A stretch of 64,000 bases of DNA from Lachnospiraceae bacterium (GCA_017621815.1 JAGASK010000014.1:1-64000), one strand, 5' to 3'. Counted from the stretch's first letter, positions 43,532 to 53,911 are shown. The notes: generated from the sequence alone by a model not told the origin. Numbers and translations are program-made.

Positions 43532-44869
43532 CTAATTTTGATGGTTTAACGCAATACCAATCAGCCGGTCGGCATGGTCTGCCATAAAGAGCGGAATATT
43601 CAATACATCACCATCCAATTTCAAGTTATCCAAAGAAAATCTGATACGCAGTTTCACCTTATCTCCAAACAGCTCTTTAAACTTTTTAAGGCTTTTACTG
43701 GCCGTATTTGCTTCTGATTTAACTTCTACCGGAAAAAGGTCATTGTCCCGTTGAATCAGAAAATCAACCTCATAAGGAGGATTGCTCTGACTCCAATACC
43801 GGGGCGGGACTTCAAATTGGGTTATCAGGGTCTGCAGAACATAGTTTTCCGTTAATGCCCCCTTAAACTCTGTAAATAAACGGTTGCCTTCACCAAAAGC
43901 CGTGGGGGCAAGCATTGCCAGACGGCGAAGCAGACCCACATCCACAAGATAAATTTTAAAAGCCGACAAATCATCATAAGCAGAAACCGGAAGTCCGGGA
44001 GCACTGCTGCGGTATACTTTGTGTACCAGCCTTGCATCCACCAGCCATTGCAGCGCATCCTCATATTCCCTGGCTCTTGCTCCTTCTTTAACTACTTTAT
44101 AGATAAATTTTTTATTCTCTCTGGAAAGCTGGGAAGGTATTGACTTCCAAATCATTGAAATCTTCGGAAATTCATTAATGTCAGGATGCTTTGCGAAATC
44201 ACGCTCATAGGCGCCTATAATGCCAGACAGCGCTTCCTGCATAGCACTGATATCACGTGCCTGTGTCCACATCAGTACGGATTCCGGCATTCCCCCTGTA
44301 ACGTAATACATCTTCATTTTCTCATACAAAGGATTAAAAAATGCATCCGGCAGCGGTTCCAGAGTCTCAACAGTGTCCAAATAGGCAGCAAGATTTTTAT
44401 CGCCATTAGCAAACAGAAACTCTGTAAAGGTCATGGGATCAATCTGCATAAAATTCACTTTACCTACCGGAAATGAAGAAGGCTTCGCTAATGCAATTCC
44501 AAGCAGGGAACCTGCACAGGCAATATGATATTCCGGAGCATTCTCGCAGAAGTATTTCATGGAATTGATAACCTTGGGACAATCCTGCACTTCATCAAAA
44601 ATAATCAGGGTCTTTTCCGGTAAAATTCTTTGTCCGCTGGCCAGCATCAGGTTCTGCAGAATTCTGTTCACATCCTTTGTTGTTTCAAAGAATTGTCTGT
44701 ATTCCTCGTTTTCATCAAAATTAAAATAGGCGGTATTTTCATAATGCCGTCTGCCAAATTCCTTTAAAACCCAGGTCTTGCCTACCTGACGCACTCCTTT
44801 TAAAATCAGCGGTTTCCGATAAGGAGAATTCTTCCAGTTAAGCAGTTTTTCCAAAATAGTCCGTTCCAT
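43532..44869 (-). CDS. DUF4143-type AAA ATPase
   Basis: The 445-residue protein has Walker A GVRQVGKT (25-32), Walker B LIIFDEVQDC (about 88-97) and a C-terminal DUF4143 region. That region contains YEVDFLIQRDNDLFPVEVKSE, a PD-(D/E)XK-like motif with D, E and K in place. Its function is unknown. These proteins are common in gut Firmicutes and are often repeated in a genome. The operator-like palindromes upstream are described separately. Confidence 0.85.
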   Translation of the reverse strand: MERTILEKLLNWKNSPYRKPLILKGVRQVGKTWVLKEFGRRHYENTAYFNFDENEEYRQFFETTKDVNRILQNLMLASGQRILPEKTLIIFDEVQDCPKVINSMKYFCENAPEYHIACAGSLLGIALAKPSSFPVGKVNFMQIDPMTFTEFLFANGDKNLAAYLDTVETLEPLPDAFFNPLYEKMKMYYVTGGMPESVLMWTQARDISAMQEALSGIIGAYERDFAKHPDINEFPKISMIWKSIPSQLSRENKKFIYKVVKEGARAREYEDALQWLVDARLVHKVYRSSAPGLPVSAYDDLSAFKIYLVDVGLLRRLAMLAPTAFGEGNRLFTEFKGALTENYVLQTLITQFEVPPRYWSQSNPPYEVDFLIQRDNDLFPVEVKSEANTASKSLKKFKELFGDKVKLRIRFSLDNLKLDGDVLNIPLFMADHADRLIGIALNHQN

Positions 44870-44887
44870 CTTACACGTCCTTTCACA

Positions 44888-44943
44888 TAACTATATGGAT
44901 TTTAGTGATTTTAATCACACTTTTATTATATATTAGTGTGGTC
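44888..44943 (-). promoter_or_regulatory. Palindromes upstream of the DUF4143 ATPase
   Basis: CACACT/AGTGTG flanks a TATAAT-like core, and GTGATT-AA-AATCAC follows 1-2 nt later. A TTGACC lies just upstream but too close to TATAAT for a standard promoter. It may be an operator; the regulator is unknown. Confidence 0.4.
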
Positions 44944-44986
44944 AAAATTCAATAGCTTTATTATAATTATTGACTGCAAAGCTGCA

Positions 44987-45021
44987 AAACGGGCAGAGAT
45001 ATTTTACATCTCTGCCCAAAA
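44987..45021 (-). terminator. Terminator of the sugar ABC importer operon
   Basis: GGGCAGAGAT and ATCTCTGCCC (arms 45017-45008 and 45000-44991) form a 10-bp perfect stem, followed on the minus strand by GTTTTG. It lies about 30 nt past the binding-protein stop. Confidence 0.75.
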
Positions 45022-45051
45022 ACAAATCCCCTGATTCACAATTTCTATTAA

Positions 45052-46395
45052 TTACTGGTCTGCACCGTCAATCTCCTGCCAATCCTTCTCAATCTTGGCA
45101 ATGGTATCTTCCCTGCTTGCACTTCCTTCTACATAAGACTGGAAGCTTTCGCCAAATGACTGCCAGAAAGCATCGGAAGAATAAGTTGTACCAACATTTC
45201 CGGCGCCATTTGCTTCCATATTTTCCATAGAAAGCTGTACCATAACACTGGAGTATACTCCGTCAGTATCAATAGAAGGAACTCCGCCTACAGTTACTGA
45301 CAGCCAATTCCGTCCGAAATCTGATGTAAACCACCAGTTAATAAAATCAAGTACTTCCTGTAAATGCTCTGAATCCTTATTCACACGGAGAGCCTGGCTT
45401 GCACCTGCCGCAATCTGGCACTGGGCAGGGTCATCGCTTACCGGATATCCGCCGTAATTGATATTCATTTCAGGATTAATAGCAAGAAGGGAAGCTTCCG
45501 CCCAGGGTCCCATTCCAAGTCCCATGGCTGCCTTTCCTGTAGCTAAAGCTGCCTGCATGGACGCTAAATCGGATTCCAGAGGCTTTGACTCACAATTCGC
45601 CTTTACAATATCAACAAACCGGAACATATTGTCATTCATCATCTCATGGTTATTTAAAGAATCTGCTCCCGATTCCATATCGCTTACAAAAGCTGCGTAA
45701 TTATCCACTGATTCTGTCAGGAAGGGAATCAGGCTCTGCTTAAATACCCACCATTCTGCCCAGCCGCATGCAAAAGGCTGAATTCCTGCGGCCTGCAGTT
45801 TTTCACAGCATTCCTCAAGTTCGTCCAGAGTTGTAGGAAGACTTGTAACTCCTGCAGCATCAAGACAATCCTGATTATAGATAATGCCGTACTGGTCACC
45901 TACATAATGGAAACCGTAGCATCCGTTTCCTGAAGCATCCACCATGGAAGCCTGAATAGCGGGAAGCAGGGCTTCCTGAACCGGCTGTCCTGTTAAATCA
46001 TAGGAATATTCCTTATAAGTCTCAATTTCTTTTCCTGCTGTTGAAGCAAAAATATCGGGGCATTCTCCTGCATTCAGTTTTGCCTTTAACATAGTAGGAT
46101 AATCATTCTGTGTTGTTTCATAGTTAATAGTGACATTAGGCTTTACGTTTTTGTATTCTGCAATCAGCGCATTAATGGCATCTGCATATTCCGGACTGCT
46201 GATGAACATATATATTTCAACTTCTTCCTCATCTCCTGAGGTTTCTGCCGGGCTTTCAGCCTGGGCTGTTTCCGTCTCTGTCTGCTCCGCCTGAGTGCCG
46301 CTGCTTTCCGTGCCTGCGCTTCCTCCTCCGCAGCCTGCCAGTGCCGTCACAGTCAAAGCTGCACACAATAATGTTGCAAGTAACTTCTTTTTCAT
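45052..46395 (-). CDS. Sugar ABC importer solute-binding lipoprotein
   Basis: The 447-residue family 1 binding protein has a signal peptide and lipobox LAGC with Cys22, then a threonine/glutamate-rich linker to about 60. The mature domain begins with EIYMFISSPEYADAINALI. It should capture an oligosaccharide at the membrane and deliver it to the two permeases encoded upstream. The order permease-permease-binding protein is less common than binding protein first. No ATPase (MsmK-type) is in the window; a shared one is expected elsewhere. Confidence 0.92.
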   Translation of the reverse strand: MKKKLLATLLCAALTVTALAGCGGGSAGTESSGTQAEQTETETAQAESPAETSGDEEEVEIYMFISSPEYADAINALIAEYKNVKPNVTINYETTQNDYPTMLKAKLNAGECPDIFASTAGKEIETYKEYSYDLTGQPVQEALLPAIQASMVDASGNGCYGFHYVGDQYGIIYNQDCLDAAGVTSLPTTLDELEECCEKLQAAGIQPFACGWAEWWVFKQSLIPFLTESVDNYAAFVSDMESGADSLNNHEMMNDNMFRFVDIVKANCESKPLESDLASMQAALATGKAAMGLGMGPWAEASLLAINPEMNINYGGYPVSDDPAQCQIAAGASQALRVNKDSEHLQEVLDFINWWFTSDFGRNWLSVTVGGVPSIDTDGVYSSVMVQLSMENMEANGAGNVGTTYSSDAFWQSFGESFQSYVEGSASREDTIAKIEKDWQEIDGADQ

Positions 46396-46442
46396 ACATT
46401 TCTCTCCTTTTCTTATTTTTAACAGGATGCCGCTTTAAGCAT

Positions 46443-47282
46443 TTAACCTTTTACCGCTCCCGCTACAACGCCTTCCACAATATATTTCTGAAGAAAAACA
46501 AAAATAATCACTGAAGGCAGAATTGCCAGAACCATTGCCGCCATGGCGTAATGCCATTGTGTATTAAACTGCCCTACAAAGCTGTATGCTGAAAGCACCA
46601 GCGTTTTGGTATCATTGGAACCATTTACCATTAACAGCGGCAGCAGGAAATCATTCCAAATCCACATAACATCTATAACAATAACCGTAAAGGTCACTGA
46701 TTTCAGCAAAGGAAAAATAACAAACCCATATGTCCTTAAAGTTCCCGCACCATCAATAAATGCGCTTTCATCTATTTCTCCCGGAATCGTTTTCATAAAG
46801 TTATAGAAAATAAAGGTTGCCATCGGGATTCCAAACCCCCAATACTGAATTCCAAGACCTATTTTGCTTCCTGAAAAATGAATTGTGGTCATAACCTTAA
46901 GCAGCGATATCATAATCGTCTGAAAAGGAATCAGCATGGGAGTCGTAATGATCGTCCTTGCGATTTTTGTATATTTGTTTTGCTTTCTGTCAAGAATATA
47001 AGCAGCCAGGGAAGAAAATACAATAATGCCGGCAATTCCGATAACCGTAATTTGAACAGTATTTAAAAACAGCTTCCCATACTGCATTTTTTCTATTACA
47101 TAAGAAAAATTCCCCCATTCGACCTTGCTTGGCAGCTTAATTACATCTGTAACTACCTCTCCAAAGGGTTTCACAGCATTAATACACATCAGAAAAATGG
47201 GATATACATAAACAAGCGCAAGCAACATCATTATAATAACTAAAACTGACCTTTTGATTTTTCTTTTCTGCTTCAAGCTCAT
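46443..47282 (-). CDS. Sugar ABC importer permease (MalG-like)
   Basis: The 279-residue inner subunit has six helices and the EAA-type loop (IDGAGTLRTYGFVIFPLLKS, about 176-195) that docks to the ATPase. It overlaps the preceding permease by four bases (ATGA), so translation is coupled. It follows the MalF-like subunit and precedes the binding protein. Confidence 0.92.
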   Translation of the reverse strand: MSLKQKRKIKRSVLVIIMMLLALVYVYPIFLMCINAVKPFGEVVTDVIKLPSKVEWGNFSYVIEKMQYGKLFLNTVQITVIGIAGIIVFSSLAAYILDRKQNKYTKIARTIITTPMLIPFQTIMISLLKVMTTIHFSGSKIGLGIQYWGFGIPMATFIFYNFMKTIPGEIDESAFIDGAGTLRTYGFVIFPLLKSVTFTVIVIDVMWIWNDFLLPLLMVNGSNDTKTLVLSAYSFVGQFNTQWHYAMAAMVLAILPSVIIFVFLQKYIVEGVVAGAVKG

Positions 47283-48184
47283 TTTATCCCGCCTCTCTTT
47301 TTCTTTACACTAACCTTTTCTTCACGATTCATAAGCTGCATTACCAACTGCGTAATGACAAGTACGATTATAAAAAATATAATTGCCTTTGCAGAACCAA
47401 GGCCATAATTATTCCTTTGGAAAGCTTCCCTGTAAATATCCATAGTGGCACTGTAGGTAGCATCTCCCGGTCCTCCTTTTGTCAGAGCCAGAATAATATC
47501 AAAGACTTTAAGCGAATTGGTAAGTGACATAAAGATGCAGGTAACAATTGACGGTTTTAACAGCGGCAGTGTTACCATGAAAAATTTCTTAAAGCTTCCT
47601 GCCCCGTCAATGGTGGCTGCTTCCAGTACATCTGTAGGCACGGCCTGCAGACCTGCTATGTACAGCACAATGTAAAAACCAAGCGACTGCCATACTCCCA
47701 CGAAAACCACCGAATAAAATGCCAGTTTACTGCTGCCCAGCCAGCTCCAATCAAGAAATCCCAAAGAAGTTTTTTCATATAATACCGCAAATCCCTGGGA
47801 AAAAATAAATTTCCATATAAAACCCACGATCGTCATGCTCATAATATAGGGAATGAAAAACAAGCTGCGGACAACACTCACTCCCCGGAACTTTTGTGAT
47901 AATGCGGCTGCAATAGCCAGTGCCAGAACATTAGCCAGTATCATAAACAATATAGTATACCTTATGGTAAATCCCATACTTGTTATAAATCCGGATGACT
48001 TGTCAATCAGAGTTTTATAGTTTTCAAGTCCTATAAAGACCGGCTCCTTGGCAATTCCATTCCACTTGGTCATGGAATAATAAATGCCCATAAGAAAGGG
48101 AATATAAAAAACAACACAGACCAGAAAAACAGCCGGTACGGTAAATATAATACTTTCAAAATATTCCTTTTTCTTTCTTCCCAT
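47279..48184 (-). CDS. Sugar ABC importer permease (MalF/UgpA-like)
   Basis: The 301-residue permease has six helices and an EAA loop (EAATIDGAGSFKKFFMVTLP, about 200-220). The ORF opens at 48214, but GGAGGGG lies 5 nt before the ATG at 48184 (MGRKKKEYF). It is the first gene of the importer operon, facing away from the YesM-like kinase that probably controls it. The substrate cannot be named. Confidence 0.92.
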   Translation of the reverse strand: MGRKKKEYFESIIFTVPAVFLVCVVFYIPFLMGIYYSMTKWNGIAKEPVFIGLENYKTLIDKSSGFITSMGFTIRYTILFMILANVLALAIAAALSQKFRGVSVVRSLFFIPYIMSMTIVGFIWKFIFSQGFAVLYEKTSLGFLDWSWLGSSKLAFYSVVFVGVWQSLGFYIVLYIAGLQAVPTDVLEAATIDGAGSFKKFFMVTLPLLKPSIVTCIFMSLTNSLKVFDIILALTKGGPGDATYSATMDIYREAFQRNNYGLGSAKAIIFFIIVLVITQLVMQLMNREEKVSVKKKRGGIK

Positions 48185-48223
48185 TATATCCCCTCCATTT
48201 TTATGCCGCTGCATTTATGAATT

Positions 48224-48229
48224 ATTATA
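48224..48229 (-). promoter_or_regulatory. -10 element of the sugar importer operon
   Basis: TATAAT on the minus strand lies about 40 nt upstream of the first permease ATG, with no recognisable -35. A promoter needing an activator such as the AraC-type response regulator encoded divergently is plausible. The rest of the 200-base gap is A/T-rich without other clear signals. Confidence 0.4.
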
Positions 48230-48385
48230 ATTGGATTTATATCACAAAAAAATAGAATTTTCGAAACAAAATGTTGTAATATTTTTCCTGTTTTATCTTT
48301 TTCCTTTTGTTTTTGAAAGTAATATTGTATAGTTATTTTAGAAAACACGGCTTATTGATTTGTATACTTTGAACAGGGGGATTCT

Positions 48386-50149
48386 ATGAAAAGTAAAATT
48401 GCTCATCTCATCAATCGTATTCCTTTATGGATGCAGTTATCTTTTTTTATGCTCATTATTTCTACTGCTACCATACTCACGCTGATTTACCGCAATTTTA
48501 CATCCATCCGCAATCTGACAATCACCAACCAGTTTTCCCTTTCCACCAGTCTGCTGGATCTTGAAATTGAGAATCTTGACCATTATATCGCTGACCTGGC
48601 AACCTTTTGTATTCAGCCATATTACGATTCCTCTTTTACCCGCATGATTAACCAAAAGACTCCTGCAACACCGGAGCAGCTTGATTATGCCAAACAGCAG
48701 ATGTTTTACTACTACTATACCCGAAATGACATACAGGAATATGAATTATACCTGATAAACCAGGATATATCCATTGGCCGTACAGCAAATCAGGAGCATA
48801 TCAGCATCCAAAGCGCTCCTTGCTTTGATACGAAGGCAGCTTCCGCACTGTGCTCCATGGACTCCATGCATCAGGCAATTGTTTCCTGTCCGGAAACAAA
48901 TTCTTTTTTTACCTATTATCATTCGCTGTTTCAGGTAAAAGGACAGGTGCAGCAGGCCATTGTCCGGTTACAGATTAATACCTCATACCTTGATCAGATA
49001 ATGAAAAACCATATCGGAAGCAATAATATTCTTGTTATTTTGAACAGCAATGATGATTTCATTTTTTCCAGCGATACCTCGCTTTTTTCGGCAGAAAATA
49101 ATATCTCCGAAATTCTGGATACGGAAAGCACTTTAAAAAACGGAGCAAAAACCGTACGCATTCAAGGAAACAGTTATCTGCTGATAAATGCTGAAAGCAG
49201 CAAGACAGGAATGCAGCTTATTAATTTTATACCGCTTTCCTATATAGACTCGGAGCTTGGCAATATCTGCTCCTATATGTTTATAAATGGTTTCCTGATA
49301 TGGTTCATTACCGTTCTGGCAATTTACTTATTTGTATATCTGCTGACGCTACCTTTGAAGCTGTTGTCAGCAAGAATGCAGCAGGCAGGTTCCGGTGATT
49401 TTCATACCTTCCCGGAAATGAACGGAAGCAGCGAAATTGCGGAGTTGTCAGGCAGTTTCAATTCCATGCTGTCCCATATTGAACAGTTGATTCAGCAAAA
49501 TTACATTGCGGAAATAAGTGAAAAGAACGCCCGGCTGACAGCCCTGGAAGCGCAGCTGAATCCACATTTTTTGTATAATACTCTGCAGGCCATATCTACG
49601 GAAGCTCTTATCAATGACCAGCCGAAGATTCACCAGATGATAACCAATCTGGCTTCGAATCTGCGTTACACTATAAAGGCGGGGGATCTTGTTCCGCTGA
49701 AAGCGGAACTGCAGTACCTGTCGGATTACGTATATTTACTTCAAATGAGAATGGGCAGTGCATTGCTTTTTGAAATCACAGCAGAACCCGGGCTGGAAAA
49801 TTATTTAATTCCGAAAATCAGCCTGCAGGCTCTGGTTGAAAACTCCATTATACATGGGAAAAGCGCAGATAAAGAAACGATTCAAATACAGGTCAGCATT
49901 AAAAAGCTTTCTGACGAACGTCTGCAGATAAGCGTTCTGGACAACGGATGCGGCATATCCAGACAGCAGCAGGAAAAGCTGCACAATGACTTCCATATGG
50001 CAATGACAGCTGAGAATCCCGGCGGAATCGGCCTTTCTAATTTATATGTAAGGCTGCACCTTTTATATAATGCCCCGGCAGATTTGCAAATATATTCCGA
50101 GGAAGATAAATACACAAATATTGTTCTTACTCTTCCGTGCGTAGACTGA
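48386..50149 (+). CDS. YesM-like sensor histidine kinase
   Basis: The 587-residue kinase has a membrane helix (about 14-34), an extracellular sensor (about 35-300), a second helix (about 302-325) and a HAMP region. A His_kinase domain follows with the phospho-acceptor near residue 393 in AQLNPHFLYNTLQ. The ATPase domain has an N box near 482 (LVENSIIHG) and DNGCGI near 518. This is the family controlling carbohydrate import. Its partner response regulator starts at 50164, and the divergent sugar importer is the likely target. Confidence 0.93.
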   Translation: MKSKIAHLINRIPLWMQLSFFMLIISTATILTLIYRNFTSIRNLTITNQFSLSTSLLDLEIENLDHYIADLATFCIQPYYDSSFTRMINQKTPATPEQLDYAKQQMFYYYYTRNDIQEYELYLINQDISIGRTANQEHISIQSAPCFDTKAASALCSMDSMHQAIVSCPETNSFFTYYHSLFQVKGQVQQAIVRLQINTSYLDQIMKNHIGSNNILVILNSNDDFIFSSDTSLFSAENNISEILDTESTLKNGAKTVRIQGNSYLLINAESSKTGMQLINFIPLSYIDSELGNICSYMFINGFLIWFITVLAIYLFVYLLTLPLKLLSARMQQAGSGDFHTFPEMNGSSEIAELSGSFNSMLSHIEQLIQQNYIAEISEKNARLTALEAQLNPHFLYNTLQAISTEALINDQPKIHQMITNLASNLRYTIKAGDLVPLKAELQYLSDYVYLLQMRMGSALLFEITAEPGLENYLIPKISLQALVENSIIHGKSADKETIQIQVSIKKLSDERLQISVLDNGCGISRQQQEKLHNDFHMAMTAENPGGIGLSNLYVRLHLLYNAPADLQIYSEEDKYTNIVLTLPCVD

Positions 50150-50163
50150 AGGAGATTTTACCA

Positions 50164-50919
50164 ATGTACAGATCACTGATTATTGATGATGAAAAACCGG
50201 TACAGATTGCCATCAGCAAATTGGGAAAATGGCATCATTATAATATTAAAATGCCTGAGACTGCAAACAATGGCTCTCAGGGTTTGAAAATTATGCGTGA
50301 AATCCGTCCTTCTATCGTATTTGTTGATATGAATATGCCTATTATGGACGGATGCAGCTTTCTTAATATTGCCTCAAAGGAATTTCCCGACTGCAAATTT
50401 ATTGTGGTAAGCGGATATGACAGCTTTTCCTATGCCCATCAGGCACTGCGCTGCGGAGCAATCGATTATCTTCTGAAACCCATAGAGGAAAAATCTCTGA
50501 ACGCCGCCATTGAAAAAGCGCTTTCACAGATTAATCCCGAAGGAACTTTGCCCGGGAATGCAAATATTTCAGAAACACTCTCTCCCAATGATGTTATTCA
50601 AAATATACGGGAATATATTGAGAGCAATTATTGCCAGAATTTTAAGATATCTGTTTTTGAAGAAAAATACCATTTTTCTTCCGCCTATCTGACTAAGCTT
50701 TTCCGTTCAACCTATGGTTATTCCATTTATGAATATGTACTGAAAATTCGTATGGAGCGCGCAAAAGAACTTTTAGAAAATCCTGATATAAAAATACTTG
50801 ATATTTCAGAACGGCTTGGCTATACAGATAATCATTATTTCAGCAAGGCTTTTAAGAATTATTACAACATTTCCCCCAGCCAGTACCGGAATGATTATCT
50901 GAAAAGCAAACAGCCATAA
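50164..50919 (+). CDS. YesN-like AraC response regulator
   Basis: The 251-residue protein has a receiver domain with phospho-acceptor D55 (FVDMNMPIMDG) and DDE near the start, then an AraC-type double helix-turn-helix (about 150-247, FSSAYLTKLFRSTYGYSIYE and GYTDNHYFSKAFKNYY). The ORF opens at 50137, overlapping the kinase, but AAGGAG lies before the ATG at 50164. The kinase-regulator pair should activate the divergent sugar importer. Its stop is 8 nt from the convergent trkH stop. Confidence 0.93.
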   Translation: MYRSLIIDDEKPVQIAISKLGKWHHYNIKMPETANNGSQGLKIMREIRPSIVFVDMNMPIMDGCSFLNIASKEFPDCKFIVVSGYDSFSYAHQALRCGAIDYLLKPIEEKSLNAAIEKALSQINPEGTLPGNANISETLSPNDVIQNIREYIESNYCQNFKISVFEEKYHFSSAYLTKLFRSTYGYSIYEYVLKIRMERAKELLENPDIKILDISERLGYTDNHYFSKAFKNYYNISPSQYRNDYLKSKQP

Positions 50920-50926
50920 GAGTCAC

Positions 50927-52366
50927 TTACCTGTCGTGGGTTGATCTTGCCAGCAGCAGAAACATAGGGAAAATCTCCAATCTTCCCGTCAGCATGACGA
51001 TGGACAAAAGCACCTGCGCCCAGTCAGAGTAAACGCTGAAATTGTTCATGGGGCCTACCAATGCCAGACCCGGTCCTATATTATTAAAACAGGACAGCAC
51101 TGCAGTCAGATTTGTAGTCAAATCCAGCCCGTCCAATGACAGAATCCATGTAAATACACAGATTAAAATCATGTAGGCGGCAGCATATACCTTAGTGGAA
51201 TTAAGAGTTTGTTTATCCACAGGCATATCATCCAGTCTTACAGTAATCACAGCCTTAGGAGTGATGATTCTCCTGATTTCGGCAAAAAAGGATTTTACCA
51301 GTATAATAACACGGGATACCTTAAAACCGCCTCCCGTAGAACCTGCGCAGGCACCGATAATCATAAGCAGCACAAGAGTATGTTTGGAAAGCTCCGGCCA
51401 GAAATTATAATCCACAGTAGCAAATCCTGACGTGGTTATAATACTCGACACCTGAAAGAAAGCATCCCGCACGGCTCTTCCAACGCCTGCTGCCTGATTC
51501 AGTATGTTAATGGAAATGACTGCTGTTGCCAATGCCACAATTCCAAGATACACCTTTACTTCCTCCGATTTCAGGGCATCCTTAACTTTACCCAGCAAAA
51601 TCAGATGATAAATATTGAAGTTAATTCCGAAAAGCAGCATGAAAATTCCAAGAACAATTTCTATGTAAGCGCTGTTATAGCCTGCAATCCCTGCGGAGCT
51701 GACTGCAAAACCACCCGTACCGGCAGTTCCGAATGCAATGCAAAAGCTGTCGAATACAGGCATTTTGCCGAAAATCAGTAAAACTAAAAGAACCAGTGTC
51801 ATTACGGTATAAATGCCATACAGAATCATGGAAGTGGTACGCATTCTGGGAACCAGTTTTCCCGCTGTAGGACCGGGTACCTCCGCACGCACCAGATGCA
51901 TGGAATTATCATTGTCCATAGGCATAACCATCAGCACAAAAACAAGCACTCCCATACCGCCTATCCAATGGGTAAAGCTGCGCCAGAAAATGATGCCGTG
52001 CCCAAGGTTTTCAGGCTCGGCAAGTACGGAAGCCCCGGTGGTGGTAAAACCGGATACAATTTCAAAAAGAGCACTCCAGTAGGAACGGAATCCTCCTGCA
52101 ATATACAACGGAACAGCACCTACCAGGGAAATAATAATCCACGCCGATGCCACAATAAAATAACCGTCTCTGCTGCTCATTCTTCTGTCCGACTGTTTTA
52201 CTGTAGAAAAAAGACCTCCGATAATCACAGCCGGAATAATCGTAAAAATAAATGCCGGTGCATCTCCGTCCCCATAACCGAGGGCTATCAAAAATGCCGG
52301 TATCATAAGAACCGCTTCAATTAAAATAATTTTTCCGATAAAACTGATAATTTTACGTTTATTCAT
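50927..52366 (-). CDS. trkH: Trk/Ktr potassium channel subunit
   Basis: The 479-residue membrane protein has four repeats of the M1-P-M2 type with selectivity-filter glycines (TTTGASVL, GTAGTGGFAV, TTSGFATVD and NIGPGLALV). It conducts K+ under control of the cytosolic TrkA-type subunit encoded upstream. The pair on one strand, trkA then trkH, is 42 nt apart. Na+ coupling is possible as in KtrB. Confidence 0.92.
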   Translation of the reverse strand: MNKRKIISFIGKIILIEAVLMIPAFLIALGYGDGDAPAFIFTIIPAVIIGGLFSTVKQSDRRMSSRDGYFIVASAWIIISLVGAVPLYIAGGFRSYWSALFEIVSGFTTTGASVLAEPENLGHGIIFWRSFTHWIGGMGVLVFVLMVMPMDNDNSMHLVRAEVPGPTAGKLVPRMRTTSMILYGIYTVMTLVLLVLLIFGKMPVFDSFCIAFGTAGTGGFAVSSAGIAGYNSAYIEIVLGIFMLLFGINFNIYHLILLGKVKDALKSEEVKVYLGIVALATAVISINILNQAAGVGRAVRDAFFQVSSIITTSGFATVDYNFWPELSKHTLVLLMIIGACAGSTGGGFKVSRVIILVKSFFAEIRRIITPKAVITVRLDDMPVDKQTLNSTKVYAAAYMILICVFTWILSLDGLDLTTNLTAVLSCFNNIGPGLALVGPMNNFSVYSDWAQVLLSIVMLTGRLEIFPMFLLLARSTHDR

Positions 52367-52408
52367 AATCCTTACGCCTTTCCGATATTAAATCCGTCTG
52401 CTCACTTT

Positions 52409-53773
52409 TTAAGAAGCAAAAATATCTTCCAGACGCGCAATCTGTCTGTTTATGGATGCAACAAGCACTGAATCGCCTGCTTTAATTACATCATCACCTC
52501 TGGGGATGATAGTTTTAAAATCCCTGATAATACAGCCAATCAGCATATTTCTCTTCATTTTAAGATCCTTAAGAGGAACCTCAAGATTTTGGTCATTCTC
52601 ATCAACTTTAAACTCTATAAATTCTATTTTTCCATCCATCAGCCGGTACAAAGATTCCACTGCATCATTATCCTCAGCATTCAGCAGCGAGCGGCTGTAT
52701 CCCAGAATACGGTCTGCCGCAACATCCTCCCTGGAAATCGTGCAGATTTTACTTTCAGAAGAAAGCACCTTTAATCTGGACTTTGCATTGATTCGGGAAA
52801 TCACCTTGCCGATTCCCTGGGATTCCCCATACATGGCAGCAATCAGATTATATTCATCATTATCCGTAAGCGCAATAAATGCATCCGTGTTCTGAATATC
52901 TGTCTGTGACATGGAATCAAAATAAGCAAGTGCGTCATCGCAGATTACATTGATCCTGGAAATCGATTCGGAAATCTCCGTTGCATATTCTTTATTTTTC
53001 TCAATTAATGTGACCTTGGAACCCTGCTGCAAAAGCGCCTCCGCAAGATAGTAGGAAATCCTGCCTCCTCCTGCTATCATAACCGATTTTAGAGGCTTTA
53101 CCGGAAGCTTAAGCTTTCTGAACGCCTTTCTCAGTTCCTCGGCGGCTCCTGTCATATATAAAACATCGCCTTTGCAGATAACAGTATCACCTTTCGGAAC
53201 AAATGCTTCTCCCTGCCTTACTACCGCACAAATCAGAAGATTAATTCCCATGCTTTGAGTAATTTCAATCAAAGACTTTCCATTCAGCGGGCTGTCCTCC
53301 CTGACGTTCATTTCCACAAGCTCTGCACGCCCTTTTGCAAAAACCTCCACCCTTGTTGCCAGTGGAAAGCGCAGAAGCCTTCCGATTTCCATAGCCGTTG
53401 CCAGCTCCGGATTAATAATCATCGAAAGCCCCAGTTTGTCTCTGTAAAAACGGTTCTGCCTTGCATAATCCACATCCCTGATACGTGCAATAGTATGCTT
53501 TGCTCCCAGCATATGGGCTGTCAGGCAGCTTAAAATATTCATTTCATCGGTATCTGTTACTGCAATAAAAATATCTGCGTTGTCCGCGCCGAGTTCCTGC
53601 AATGTAGCATAAGAAGCGCCGTTTCCCTCATAACAAATAATATCCATGGAATTTCCAAGACTTCCCACCACGTCCGGATTCCTGTCAATTAACGTCAGCT
53701 CATACCCATCTTTGGAAAGCTGTCCTGCAAGAGCTCCTCCGATTTTGCCCCCGCCAACAATAAATATCTTCAT
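52409..53773 (-). CDS. trkA: Trk potassium uptake regulatory subunit
   Basis: The protein has two RCK units, each with an NAD-binding fold (IFIVGGGKIGGALAGQL at the start, VMIAGGGRISYYLAEAL near 228) followed by a TrkA-C domain (the second ends near 455). It gates the TrkH channel by nucleotide binding. The ORF opens at 53842. The ATG at 53773 matches the family start but has no ribosome site; a GTG at 53791 lies 8 nt after GCAGG and is an alternative. Confidence 0.9.
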   Translation of the reverse strand: MKIFIVGGGKIGGALAGQLSKDGYELTLIDRNPDVVGSLGNSMDIICYEGNGASYATLQELGADNADIFIAVTDTDEMNILSCLTAHMLGAKHTIARIRDVDYARQNRFYRDKLGLSMIINPELATAMEIGRLLRFPLATRVEVFAKGRAELVEMNVREDSPLNGKSLIEITQSMGINLLICAVVRQGEAFVPKGDTVICKGDVLYMTGAAEELRKAFRKLKLPVKPLKSVMIAGGGRISYYLAEALLQQGSKVTLIEKNKEYATEISESISRINVICDDALAYFDSMSQTDIQNTDAFIALTDNDEYNLIAAMYGESQGIGKVISRINAKSRLKVLSSESKICTISREDVAADRILGYSRSLLNAEDNDAVESLYRLMDGKIEFIEFKVDENDQNLEVPLKDLKMKRNMLIGCIIRDFKTIIPRGDDVIKAGDSVLVASINRQIARLEDIFAS

Positions 53774-53911
53774 TTCATTTCTGTGTTTCACATTAGATAC
53801 CTGCTTTCTTATGTCACTTCGTATATCTGCTTTTAAAAACAAAGCACCTTCTATTATAAACCATGTCGATATAGCTTTCTATGATTTTCTATGATTTTTT
53901 TATTATTAAGA

